From NCBI GenBank assembly GCA_903929765.1, contig CAIYVX010000055.1:1-64000 (forward strand): DNA of 64,000 nt, given 5' to 3'. A program made the position numbers and the translations under genes. A model generated the notes under the pieces. It searched no databases. It saw nothing but the letters and a program-made list of their open reading frames with translations, and was not told where the DNA came from. Each line of letters opens with the position of its first letter. Position 1 is the first letter of the stretch. Origin of the DNA: an uncultured Planctomycetia bacterium. Lineage in GTDB: Bacteria > Planctomycetota > Phycisphaerae > FEN-1346 > JAACEH01. Positions 1 through 7,574 of the stretch are shown here, one piece after another.

Positions 1-7
1 ACAACAC

Positions 8-27
8 GGGCGACACATGTGTCGCCC
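8..27. repeat. Perfect 20-bp palindrome, dispersed hairpin family E
   Basis: GGGCGACACATGTGTCGCCC is its own reverse complement and is flanked by CAC and CTACG. The two arms meet with no loop, so a hairpin would need to open a few central pairs. Only this copy is in the window. It sits just before a family A repeat, upstream of the first gene. Confidence 0.7.
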
Positions 28-47
28 CTACGAACGGCAAAAGAAGC

Positions 48-102
48 AACAACACCCTCACCCTACCCTCTCCCCTCAAGGGAGAGGGGTGAAGAAGAAA
101 CA
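48..102. repeat. Family A palindromic repeat, copy 1 of 5
   Basis: This 55-bp stretch is identical to positions 2345-2399. Its core is a CCCTCTCCCCT arm facing AGGGGAGAG-type bases, with a CCCTCACCC lead. Looser copies with an internal GGCC stem occur at 49480, 60515 and 62476. It lies just upstream of the ferredoxin start chosen here. The frame is open through it, so it could also encode an N-terminal extension. Confidence 0.9.
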
Positions 103-129
103 ACCACGGTGGAGCGGAGGTGGTATCCG

Positions 130-486
130 GTGATTGATTACTCGCGGTGCGTGGGGTGCAAACAGTGCCACGATTTCTGCCTGTTCGGAGTTTATGAGGT
201 GGACGCAGCGGGGCGGGTGAGCGTGGCGCAGCCGGATAATTGCAAGCCGGGGTGTCCGGCGTGTGCGCGGGTTTGCCCGGCGTCGGCGATTATTTTTCCG
301 GAATGTTCGGATGATGAGGCGATTGCGGGGGGCGAGGGGACGGTGGCGAGTTCCCAGAAGCATGGCCACGCAAGCGTGGACCATGCCACCCTCATTCATG
401 GCCCGTCTGCGCCGGACCATGCCACCCAGCCGCCAGATGATTTGGATGATCTGCTTGATTCGCTGGATGCTTTGGACAAGTCCTGA
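130..486 (+). CDS. Two-cluster [4Fe-4S] ferredoxin
   Basis: A 118-residue cytoplasmic electron carrier. Cluster one has the classic CxxCxxCxxxC spacing (CVGCKQCHDFC); cluster two is a CxxxCxxCxxxCP variant (CKPGCPACARVCP). The GTG at 130 is chosen because GGAGG lies nine bases upstream and the protein then begins MIDYSRCVGC, a usual ferredoxin opening. The reading frame is open back to position 1 through two repeats, so a longer or upstream-fused form cannot be excluded. The C-terminal 40 residues include a translated family B hairpin (HGHASVDHATL) and an acidic tail, with no ferredoxin homology that I recognise. It sits 9 bases before the radical SAM gene and is the obvious candidate electron donor for that enzyme (inference). 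Confidence 0.75.
   Translation: MIDYSRCVGCKQCHDFCLFGVYEVDAAGRVSVAQPDNCKPGCPACARVCPASAIIFPECSDDEAIAGGEGTVASSQKHGHASVDHATLIHGPSAPDHATQPPDDLDDLLDSLDALDKS
361..425. repeat. Family B hairpin repeat inside the ferredoxin gene
   Basis: The arm CATGGCCACGC faces GCGTGGACCATGCCACC, followed by a second GGACCATGCCACCC half. The same core recurs at 2974-3049, 8909-8934, 12326-12355 and, more loosely, 61393-61417. It is translated in frame near the 3' end of the ferredoxin gene. Confidence 0.8.
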
Positions 487-495
487 GAGAGATTG

Positions 496-2010
496 ATGAA
501 CCGAGGTTACAGAATTGTTCTGACGGTGGACCGCACGCTGATGGCGGCGTATACGTTGCTGCTGGACGGGATGGGGGCGGCGTCGCAGACGACGTTCACG
601 CCGGGGGCGATTATGACGGGGATCCTGGCCCGGCCGGTGGCGTATGACGGGGCGGGACGGGCGGCGGTGGCGCCGCTGGGCCTCAGGCGGATTGAGGCGG
701 CGCTGTTGCGGGCGGGGTATGGGGCGGAGGAGGTGGCGATTGTGCCGCCGGAGGCGTTGGAGCGGGCGATCGGTCCGGAAACAAAAGTGATCGGCGTGAG
801 TTCGGGCGATCCGCTCGGACTGGGGATGAACAGCACGACGATGACGGGGATTTTCGGCGGGCGGCCGCACACGAGTTCGCAATTTCAAAAGCTGATGGGG
901 AAGTTGCGGCGGATCACGGCCGGGGCGGGATCGGCGGCTCAGCTCATTGTGGGCGGGCCGGGGGCGTGGCAACTGGTGGGGGATGAGGCGGCCTGTCGGC
1001 GGCTGGGGATTGATCATGTCATAGCGGGTTATTGCGAAGAAAATGTGGGGGAGATTTTCCGGCGAATGGCGGCGGGGGAAGAGATGCCGCTGGTGCTGGA
1101 GGGGCGCGGGCCGGCGGCGGCGGAGGTGCCGCCGGTGGTCGGGGCGACGGTGATGGGCATGGTGGAGGCGAGCCGGGGGTGCGGGTGGGGCTGCCAATTC
1201 TGCACGCTGTCGCGCGAGCCGATGGGCCATCTGCCGGTCGAGACGATTCTGGCCGACGTGGAGACGAATCTGCGGGCGGGGGTGCGGAACATTTCGCTGG
1301 GGAGCGAGGATATTTTCCGGTACGGAGCGGGGCCGGGCGAGCGGGTGGCGCCGGGGCGGCTGATTGATTTGCTGCGGCGCGTGCGGGGGCTGGACGGCGT
1401 GCGGACGCTGGCGATTGACCATGCGAACGTGGCGTCGGTGGCCCAGTTTTCGGACGCGGAGTTGGCCGAAGTGCAGCGATTGGTTTCGGGTGGCGCTGCG
1501 GGCGCGTTGGTCTGGATGAACCTCGGCGTCGAGACGGCTTCAGGGCGGCTGCTGGCGGCCAATGGCGGCGCGGTAAAGATGAAACCGTTCGCGCCGGAGG
1601 AGTGGGGCGAGGTCTGCCTGACGCAGGTGCGACGGCTTTGCCGGCACGGATTTCTGCCGATGGCCAGCCTGGTGATCGGGCTGCCGGGCGAGACGGCGGA
1701 GGATACCGAGAAGACATTGCGCTGGGTGGAAAGTTTGAGCGACGAGCGGGTCAGCGTGGTGCCGGTGTTTCATACGGCGGTGACGGCGAAGGGCGGGCGG
1801 ATTGCGGCAGGCGAGGTGACGCGGCGGCAATGGGAGGTGTTCGACCGGGCGCTGGGGCTGACGTTCCGGTGGATGCCGGGATTATATTGGCAGCATCACG
1901 GCGCGGCGGGGGTGGCGATGTGGCGGCGCGTGCTGATGCAGGTGTTCGGGCGATTTTATGCGCCATGCTGGAAGTTTCTGGTGCGGCGACGAAGGCGCAA
2001 GGCACGATGA
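496..2010 (+). CDS. Radical SAM enzyme, B12-binding-type architecture
   Basis: About 504 residues. The [4Fe-4S]/AdoMet motif CxxxCxxC is Cys229, Cys233 and Cys236 (CGWGCQFC, after SRG). About 220 residues precede it and look like the Rossmann B12-binding-type domain found upstream of many such enzymes; no DxHxxG cobalamin-ligand motif is visible, so cobalamin use is inference. After the motif come a GVRNISLGSED strand and a VIGLPGET loop typical of the TIM-barrel. ATG 496 is preferred over the adjoining TTG 493; GAGAG lies just upstream. The stop overlaps the cyclase start by four bases (ATGA), so the two are probably translationally coupled. In this setting it probably modifies a polyprenyl or cyclised product, as other radical SAM enzymes do in hopanoid pathways (inference). 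Substrate unknown. Confidence 0.8.
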   Translation: MNRGYRIVLTVDRTLMAAYTLLLDGMGAASQTTFTPGAIMTGILARPVAYDGAGRAAVAPLGLRRIEAALLRAGYGAEEVAIVPPEALERAIGPETKVIGVSSGDPLGLGMNSTTMTGIFGGRPHTSSQFQKLMGKLRRITAGAGSAAQLIVGGPGAWQLVGDEAACRRLGIDHVIAGYCEENVGEIFRRMAAGEEMPLVLEGRGPAAAEVPPVVGATVMGMVEASRGCGWGCQFCTLSREPMGHLPVETILADVETNLRAGVRNISLGSEDIFRYGAGPGERVAPGRLIDLLRRVRGLDGVRTLAIDHANVASVAQFSDAELAEVQRLVSGGAAGALVWMNLGVETASGRLLAANGGAVKMKPFAPEEWGEVCLTQVRRLCRHGFLPMASLVIGLPGETAEDTEKTLRWVESLSDERVSVVPVFHTAVTAKGGRIAAGEVTRRQWEVFDRALGLTFRWMPGLYWQHHGAAGVAMWRRVLMQVFGRFYAPCWKFLVRRRRRKAR

Positions 2011-3950
2011 TCGAGGCGGCGGACAAGGCGAGAATCGAGTCGGCTTACCGGCAGTTGCGCGAGCGGCTGCTGGCGGCGCGGCGGCCGGAGGGGTATTGGC
2101 TGGGCGAGTTGTCGAGTTCGGCGCTGGCGACGGCGACGGCGGTCAGCGCCTTGGCCACGGCGGGGCGGGCGGAGAATGCGGCGCTGGTGGAGCGTGGCGT
2201 GGCGTGGCTGGCGGCGCATCAGAACGAGGACGGCGGTTGGGGCGACACGACGGACAGTCCGAGCAACCTGGCGGCGACGATGCTGGTGCGGGCGGCGCTG
2301 GAGATAGTCGGGGCGGGCGAGAACAGAACAAAGATAACAACAGAAACAACACCCTCACCCTACCCTCTCCCCTCAAGGGAGAGGGGTGAAGAAGAAACAG
2401 AAGATCGGGCGGAGGCGTGGTTGACGGCACGGGCGGGGGCGACGGCGGGGGAGCGGGCGGCGGCGCTGGCGGCGTGGTATGGCGAGGATCGGACGTTCGC
2501 GGTGCCGATTCTGATGAACTGCGCGTTGGCGGGGCTGGTGGAATGGCGGGATATTCAGCGGCTGCCGTTCGAGTTGGCGCGGTTCTCGCACCGCTGGTTG
2601 CGAATTCTGCGAATTCACGTGGTGAGCTACGCCCTGCCGGCGCTGGTGGCCATCGGGCAGTTGCTTCATACCCGTCACCCGACGCGAAATCCTTTACTGA
2701 AACTATTGCGCGACCGGTCGATTGAGCCGACGCTCGAGCGGCTGGCGGCGATTCAGCCGGCGACGGGCGGGTTTATCGAGGCGGTGCCGCTGACGAGCTT
2801 TGTGGTGATGAGTCTGGCGGCGGCGGGGCGGGCGGAGCATGAGGTGGCGCGGCGGGGTGTGGAGTTTCTTCGCGGAGCGGCGCGGGAGGATGGCAGTTGG
2901 CCGGTGGATAGTAATCTGTCGATGTGGGTGACGACGCAGGCGGTGGCGGCACTTGGGGCGGAATCACTTTCGGGTGGCGTGGTCCACGCTTGCGTGGCCA
3001 CGATGGACGCCGAGAGTCATGGTCACGCTTCGCGTGAACCATGCCACCCACCGTCTGGAGAGGGGTTTAAAGAAACGGTGGCATGGATTCTGGCCGGGCA
3101 ACATCGGGCGGATCATGTTTATACCGGGGCGGCGCCGGGAGGGTGGGCGTGGACGCATTTGGCGGGCGGCGTGCCGGACGCGGATGATACGGCGGGGGCA
3201 TTATTGGCACTGGCTACGGTTTGGGATATTCGCACGGTCGGACAAGCCGACCGTGGCACAGGTAACGGCGAAAACTGGACGGAGGCGGCGCGGGCGGGCG
3301 TGCGGTGGTTGCTGGGGTTGCAGAATGATGATGGCGGGTGGCCGGCGTTTTGTCGCGGCTGGGGGAAGCTGCCGTTTGACCGCAGCGCGGCCGATCTGAC
3401 GGCTCATGCGGCGCGGGCTCTGGCAGCGTGGGGTCCGCGAATCGGGGGGCGAGAAATCCCGCTGGCGGTGGAACGGGCGCTGGGATATCTTACGAAGGTT
3501 CAGGAGCCGGACGGTTCGTGGCTGCCGCTGTGGTTCGGGAATCAGGCGGCGCCGGGGCAGCGCAATCCGGTGATCGGGACGGGCCGGGTGCTGGCGGCCT
3601 ATCGTGATCTGATTCACACGGATGATCCAGCGGCGGAGCGCGGCGTTGGGTATCTGCTGGCGGCGCAGAACGGCGACGGCGGCTGGGGCGGGGCGAAGGG
3701 GATTTCTTCGACCATGGAGGAAACGGCGATTGCGGTGGAAGGCCTGAGCGGGTGGCTGGAGCGGGCGGAGGTGGAGAAAGCGTGCCTTCGGGGATCGCTC
3801 TGGCTGGTGGAACAGGCGGCGGGCGGGGCGATTGACAGGCCGTCGCCGCTGGGGTTATACTTCACGACATTGTGGTATGGTGAGCGATTGTATCCGTTGA
3901 TCTGGACGGTGGCGGCGCTCGGGCGGATGGTGGAGCGTGGAGGGAGTTGA
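2007..3950 (+). CDS. Squalene-hopene-cyclase-like class II terpene cyclase
   Basis: 647 residues, within the usual range for the family. The protonating motif DxDD is present as D391-A-D393-D394 (VPDADDTAG). Several QW-type repeats are readable (NEDGGWGDT, REDGSWPVDS, NDDGGWPAF, PDGSWLPLWF, NGDGGWGG). The fold is the double alpha-barrel of squalene-hopene cyclases, normally a monotopic membrane enzyme. No squalene synthase gene lies nearby, whereas a polyprenyl synthetase follows, so the substrate may be a linear or partly cyclised polyprenyl rather than squalene (inference). ATG 2007 overlaps the preceding stop. The gene carries three different palindromic repeats in frame, at about residues 113-131, 323-348 and 409-418, which a canonical cyclase lacks. 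All leave the frame open, and the DxDD and QW motifs survive. Confidence 0.85.
   Translation: MIEAADKARIESAYRQLRERLLAARRPEGYWLGELSSSALATATAVSALATAGRAENAALVERGVAWLAAHQNEDGGWGDTTDSPSNLAATMLVRAALEIVGAGENRTKITTETTPSPYPLPSRERGEEETEDRAEAWLTARAGATAGERAAALAAWYGEDRTFAVPILMNCALAGLVEWRDIQRLPFELARFSHRWLRILRIHVVSYALPALVAIGQLLHTRHPTRNPLLKLLRDRSIEPTLERLAAIQPATGGFIEAVPLTSFVVMSLAAAGRAEHEVARRGVEFLRGAAREDGSWPVDSNLSMWVTTQAVAALGAESLSGGVVHACVATMDAESHGHASREPCHPPSGEGFKETVAWILAGQHRADHVYTGAAPGGWAWTHLAGGVPDADDTAGALLALATVWDIRTVGQADRGTGNGENWTEAARAGVRWLLGLQNDDGGWPAFCRGWGKLPFDRSAADLTAHAARALAAWGPRIGGREIPLAVERALGYLTKVQEPDGSWLPLWFGNQAAPGQRNPVIGTGRVLAAYRDLIHTDDPAAERGVGYLLAAQNGDGGWGGAKGISSTMEETAIAVEGLSGWLERAEVEKACLRGSLWLVEQAAGGAIDRPSPLGLYFTTLWYGERLYPLIWTVAALGRMVERGGS
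2345..2399. repeat. Family A repeat, copy 2, inserted in frame in the cyclase gene
   Basis: Identical over 55 bp to 48-102. It is translated as part of a PSPYPLPSRERGE string, flanked by AC-rich bases, and interrupts the region between the first QW motif and the next helix of the cyclase. Confidence 0.9.
2974..3049. repeat. Family B repeat, double copy, in frame in the cyclase gene
   Basis: GTGGCGTGGTCCACGC and CGTGGCCACG arms are followed by a second hairpin (GGTCACGC / GCGTGAACC) ending in ATGCCACCC. Translated as part of a GGVVHACVATM...HGHASREP segment unlike the surrounding cyclase sequence. Confidence 0.8.
3232..3259. repeat. Family H hairpin, in frame in the cyclase gene
   Basis: CACGGTCGG and CCGACCGTG form a 9-bp stem around a short ACAAG loop. 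Translated as RTVGQADRGT, about 15 residues after the DxDD motif. Only one copy was seen in this window. Confidence 0.65.
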
Positions 3951-3960
3951 GAACCAAAAG

Positions 3961-4004
3961 CACACTTTGCCCGGCAAACGGCCGCCGGGACAAAGTGTGG
4001 CACC
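3961..4004. repeat. Family C hairpin, copy 1
   Basis: CACACTTTG and CAAAGTGTG outer arms enclose CCCGGC / GCCGGG inner arms, followed by GCACCC. Related copies are at 11476-11520 and 46901-46948. It fills most of the 74-base gap between the cyclase and the DUF116 fusion gene. Confidence 0.85.
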
Positions 4005-4024
4005 CTCATTTGAAAGTTTGTTGA

Positions 4025-5755
4025 ATGAGTGAAATCGTCGTGCCAACTTCGGCAGCAAACTCCGGCCATGAGGGCGTGCTGGCGGTGCCGCAAGAGGCGG
4101 CGGTGCGGACCGCGGTTCGGCGCGAGGCGGCGGCGGTGGCGGGGATGACTTGCCGGTGCCGGGCGCTGGACGGCGAGCGGCTGGGGGCGCTGGCGACGCA
4201 ATTGCTGGCGCGGCTAGGGCTAGCGCCGGAAAACTTGGGTTTCGCCATGGTGTCGGTGGCGACGGAATACTGGCGGGCGTCGTTTGCGGCGGTGCCTTAC
4301 AACCGTCGTGTACTCCTGTTGCCGCACTGCCTGCGGAAAAAGGCGGCGTGTCGCGGGGTTTATTCGGCAGCGGGGTTGGAGTGTGCTTCGTGCGGGGCGT
4401 GCGCGATTTGCGAATTGCGGCGCGAGGCGGAGGAGCTGGGCTATCAGGTGATCATTTCCGAGGGGACTCCGGCGGTGGTTCGGGCGTTGACGGAAGGGCT
4501 GGGCGACGCGGTGCTGGGGGTGGCCTGCCTGGATTCGCTGGAAAAATGTTTTCGCCGCGTGTCGGCCGTCGGTTTGCCCTATGTCAGCGTGCCGCTCTTG
4601 CGGAACGGATGTGTGGAAACGGCGGCGGAGACGGAGGTGATTCGGGAACTGCTGCGGGCGCGCGGCGAGGGCGGGCCGGCGGCGGCGGAGCCGGGATACG
4701 GGTGGCTGTTGCGGGCGGCGCGGGGCTTGTTCGAGACGGGAGAGTTGCGGCGCTTGCTGGGCGACGAGCTGACGGGCGGCGGGTCGGTGGGGGAGTTGCT
4801 GCCGCAGACGGAGGAAATGGCGCTGGAGTGGCTGGCCCGGGCGGGGAAGAGGTTCCGGCCGTTCATTACGCTGGCGGCCTACGCGGCGGGGGCGAAAAAA
4901 GATAACGCGGCCACGGCGATTCCCGACGCGGTGAAGCGCGTGGCGGTGGCGATGGAAATATTTCACAAGGCCTCGCTGGCCCACGACGATGTCGAGGATG
5001 ACGACGATCTGCGCTACGGGCAGCCGACGCTGCATGCAGCGCACGGCATACCGTCGGCGATTAATGCCGGGGACTATCTGGTGGGTCTGGGCTATCGGCT
5101 GGTGATGGCGCAGAAGGAGGCCCTCGGCGCCGACTGCGCCGCCGATGTTGCTGCGGCCCTGGCCGACGCTCATGTGAAACTTTGTCGCGGGCAGGGGGCG
5201 GAACTGCTGCTGACGGGAGCGCGGGTGGGCGAGGCGCGGGCGGCGGACGTGTTGGCGATTTACGCACTGAAGACGGCGCCGGCGTTTGCGGCGGCGATGG
5301 TGGCGGGGATGCGGGTGGCGGGGCCGGCGGGGGCGGACGGCGAGCGGGTCGCGGCGTTCTGTCGGCACCTGGGCGTGGGCTATCAGATTCTGGACGACCT
5401 GGACGATTTGGGGACCGGGGCGGGTGAGGACGAGCGGGCGCTGGGTCAGGATTTTCTGCGCGAGCGTCCGACGATTCTGCGGGTCTTCGCGGCGGAAGCC
5501 GGGGCGGGGGACGAGTTGGCGCGTCTGGCGGGGGAATCGGCGGAACGGTCGCGGCCGGAGTTGGTTAAAGAGGTTAGAGCGGTTTACGAGCGCACGGGGG
5601 CGATCGAGAAAGGCCGGCGGCTGGTAGCAAAGTGTCGCCGCCGGGCGGTCGAGACGGCGGGCGAGATGGACAATGCGGCCATCGGGCAACTGATGTTGTT
5701 CCTGGTTGATATGGTTCTGGAAAACGGCGAGGCCGATGCAGGTAAGGATAATTAG
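4025..5755 (+). CDS. DUF116-polyprenyl synthetase fusion protein
   Basis: 576 residues. Residues about 30-215 match DUF116, a cysteine-rich domain (LPHCLR..., CASCGACAIC, GVACLDSLEKC) probably carrying a metal or Fe-S centre. Residues about 260-570 are a trans-isoprenyl diphosphate synthase with both Mg-binding motifs: DDVED at 321-325 and DDLDD at 457-461. The second half would condense IPP with allylic diphosphates; product length cannot be read reliably. DUF116 proteins are often encoded near radical SAM enzymes (family knowledge), and here one is fused to the prenyl synthase and sits in the same cluster as radical SAM and cyclase genes, which supports a joint pathway. ATG 4025 has no clear Shine-Dalgarno. 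The cyclase gene ends 74 bases upstream. Confidence 0.85.
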   Translation: MSEIVVPTSAANSGHEGVLAVPQEAAVRTAVRREAAAVAGMTCRCRALDGERLGALATQLLARLGLAPENLGFAMVSVATEYWRASFAAVPYNRRVLLLPHCLRKKAACRGVYSAAGLECASCGACAICELRREAEELGYQVIISEGTPAVVRALTEGLGDAVLGVACLDSLEKCFRRVSAVGLPYVSVPLLRNGCVETAAETEVIRELLRARGEGGPAAAEPGYGWLLRAARGLFETGELRRLLGDELTGGGSVGELLPQTEEMALEWLARAGKRFRPFITLAAYAAGAKKDNAATAIPDAVKRVAVAMEIFHKASLAHDDVEDDDDLRYGQPTLHAAHGIPSAINAGDYLVGLGYRLVMAQKEALGADCAADVAAALADAHVKLCRGQGAELLLTGARVGEARAADVLAIYALKTAPAFAAAMVAGMRVAGPAGADGERVAAFCRHLGVGYQILDDLDDLGTGAGEDERALGQDFLRERPTILRVFAAEAGAGDELARLAGESAERSRPELVKEVRAVYERTGAIEKGRRLVAKCRRRAVETAGEMDNAAIGQLMLFLVDMVLENGEADAGKDN

Positions 5756-5768
5756 ATTGCTAAGTCTG

Positions 5769-7541
5769 ATGACACGAGCGATGGCGGTGGCGTCTCTGGC
5801 GGCGATTCTGGGGTGCGTGGTTCCGGCGGGATGCGCCTACGGCGGCGACTGGCCGCAGTGGGGCGGCACGGATGCGCGGAACATGGCGGCGAACGCCAAA
5901 GGCTTGCCGGACTGGTTTGATTGCGGGAAAGAGACGGGGTCTGGCGACGTCGCTCTGGCAACGGCGAAAAACGTAAAATGGGCGGTCAAACTGGGGCCGA
6001 CGACGTGTGGTAGCCCGGTGGTCAGTGGCGGAAAAGTATTCATTGGCACCACCGCCAAGAACGGCGCCGGAGTTCTTTTTTGCTTTGATGAACAGACCGG
6101 TCGCCCGTTGGGGATATACACCTGTATCTGCCCGAAGCAGGATAAAAATGTTGTGCGGTGCAACGAAGCCTGGGGCGTGGCTTCCACGCCGACGATTGAG
6201 GGTGATCGCCTCTACTTCGTCAGTCCTTATCAGGAAGTGCTTTGTCTGGACCTGAAAGTTTGGCCCGGTCAGGAGCGGGGCGGGTCCACGGACAAGAGCG
6301 CCCCGGGGGCGGCGGAGAAAAGCCTGGTTTGGCGGTATGATTTGGCCAAAGAGTTGCACGCGGTTCAGGATCATGTGTCCAGTTGTTCTGTTTTGATTTA
6401 TGGAGATTTTCTCTATGTTTGCACCGGTAATGGGCGCTGGCGATGTACTGATGAGAACCCGCATCGGCCCTATTTTCCGCTGATGCCGAGCCTGGTGGTG
6501 TTAAACAAAAAAACCGGTCAATTGGTGGCGCGCGATGACGAGCAGATTGGCGCCCGTCTGTGGCGCGGGCAATGGTCGTCACCTTCGCTGGGCCTGGCGG
6601 GCAAGAAGGAGCAGATATATTTCGGCGCCGGTGATGGAGTCTGTTATGCCTTTGAACCAGTGGACGCACAAGCTGCCGTGCTGCCGGAGCGCTGGGTGGA
6701 AACGACGCAACGCGACCCCATTGTCCAATTCTTTGACTTCCGGGCTTCTCAGCCGGGCGGGCCACGTTCGGATGCCGGCGCCACCACGGATCAGCCCGTG
6801 CCGCAAATTCCGGCCGCCAATGTTTTAGTGGAAAAACGCTATTCGGTGGGCAAAGTTCCGATTTGTTCGCCCCTCAGCGCCATGCCCACGGCGAAGGTGC
6901 CGGATGTGCCGCTCCTCAAGAAGATCTGGTGGTGTGACTGTATTCCAGATGAATACAAGAAGACGCCATTTGACGGGCAGGGTTCAAAGGGCGACGGGTC
7001 GGGTCGGCCGTGTGAGATTACGGCGACGCCGGTTTTTTATCACAACCGGGTCTACATGGCCATTGGCGCCGATCCGAACCACGGCGGGCCAAACAGCAAA
7101 GGATGCTTGCTCTGCATTGATGCGACCAGGACGGGCGATGTGACCAAGACCGGCGTAATCTGGAAATATAAGGATATCATCGAAAGCATTTCGACGGTGG
7201 CGATTGGCGAGGGATTAGTTTATGCCTTTGACGAGGCCAGTCGCCTGTACTGTCTGGACGACGAGACCGGACAGTGCTATTGGACGTACCAAGTCATGAA
7301 AGGCACGGGGTATCATTCGCCTATGCTGGCGGATGGCAAGTTGTTTGTGGGCGGCAGCATCCTGGCGGCGGGTAAGGAATTGAAAGTGCTTAGCTCCGGC
7401 CTGCCGGCCCCGCAATACAGCACGCCTTGTGTCGCCAATGGCGTGCTGTTCACCGTGCTGGAAAAGCGGTTATGGGCCATTTGTGATAAAGGTGACAAAA
7501 AACCCTCCGCGGAGATGTCTGCGGAGAAGGCGGAGAAATAA
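5769..7541 (+). CDS. Secreted PQQ-type beta-propeller protein
   Basis: 590 residues. An N-terminal signal sequence (MTRAMAVASLAAILG) leads to the DWPQWGG opening seen in planctomycete PQQ-repeat proteins; blades end in motifs such as DEQTGRPLG, NKKTGQLVA and DDETGQCYW. It should be periplasmic or surface-exposed. I see no quinoprotein dehydrogenase catalytic residues, so binding of real PQQ is not claimed. ATG 5769 is chosen over the in-frame ATG 5736, which overlaps the previous gene's 3' end, because the leader from 5769 matches that of the next gene almost codon for codon (M-x-RAMAVAxLAAIL). An ILGC stretch could be a weak lipobox. Probably co-transcribed with its neighbours; function unknown. 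Confidence 0.8.
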   Translation: MTRAMAVASLAAILGCVVPAGCAYGGDWPQWGGTDARNMAANAKGLPDWFDCGKETGSGDVALATAKNVKWAVKLGPTTCGSPVVSGGKVFIGTTAKNGAGVLFCFDEQTGRPLGIYTCICPKQDKNVVRCNEAWGVASTPTIEGDRLYFVSPYQEVLCLDLKVWPGQERGGSTDKSAPGAAEKSLVWRYDLAKELHAVQDHVSSCSVLIYGDFLYVCTGNGRWRCTDENPHRPYFPLMPSLVVLNKKTGQLVARDDEQIGARLWRGQWSSPSLGLAGKKEQIYFGAGDGVCYAFEPVDAQAAVLPERWVETTQRDPIVQFFDFRASQPGGPRSDAGATTDQPVPQIPAANVLVEKRYSVGKVPICSPLSAMPTAKVPDVPLLKKIWWCDCIPDEYKKTPFDGQGSKGDGSGRPCEITATPVFYHNRVYMAIGADPNHGGPNSKGCLLCIDATRTGDVTKTGVIWKYKDIIESISTVAIGEGLVYAFDEASRLYCLDDETGQCYWTYQVMKGTGYHSPMLADGKLFVGGSILAAGKELKVLSSGLPAPQYSTPCVANGVLFTVLEKRLWAICDKGDKKPSAEMSAEKAEK

Positions 7542-7574
7542 AAACGCAACGATCCTAACCGAGGAGGAAGTCTG

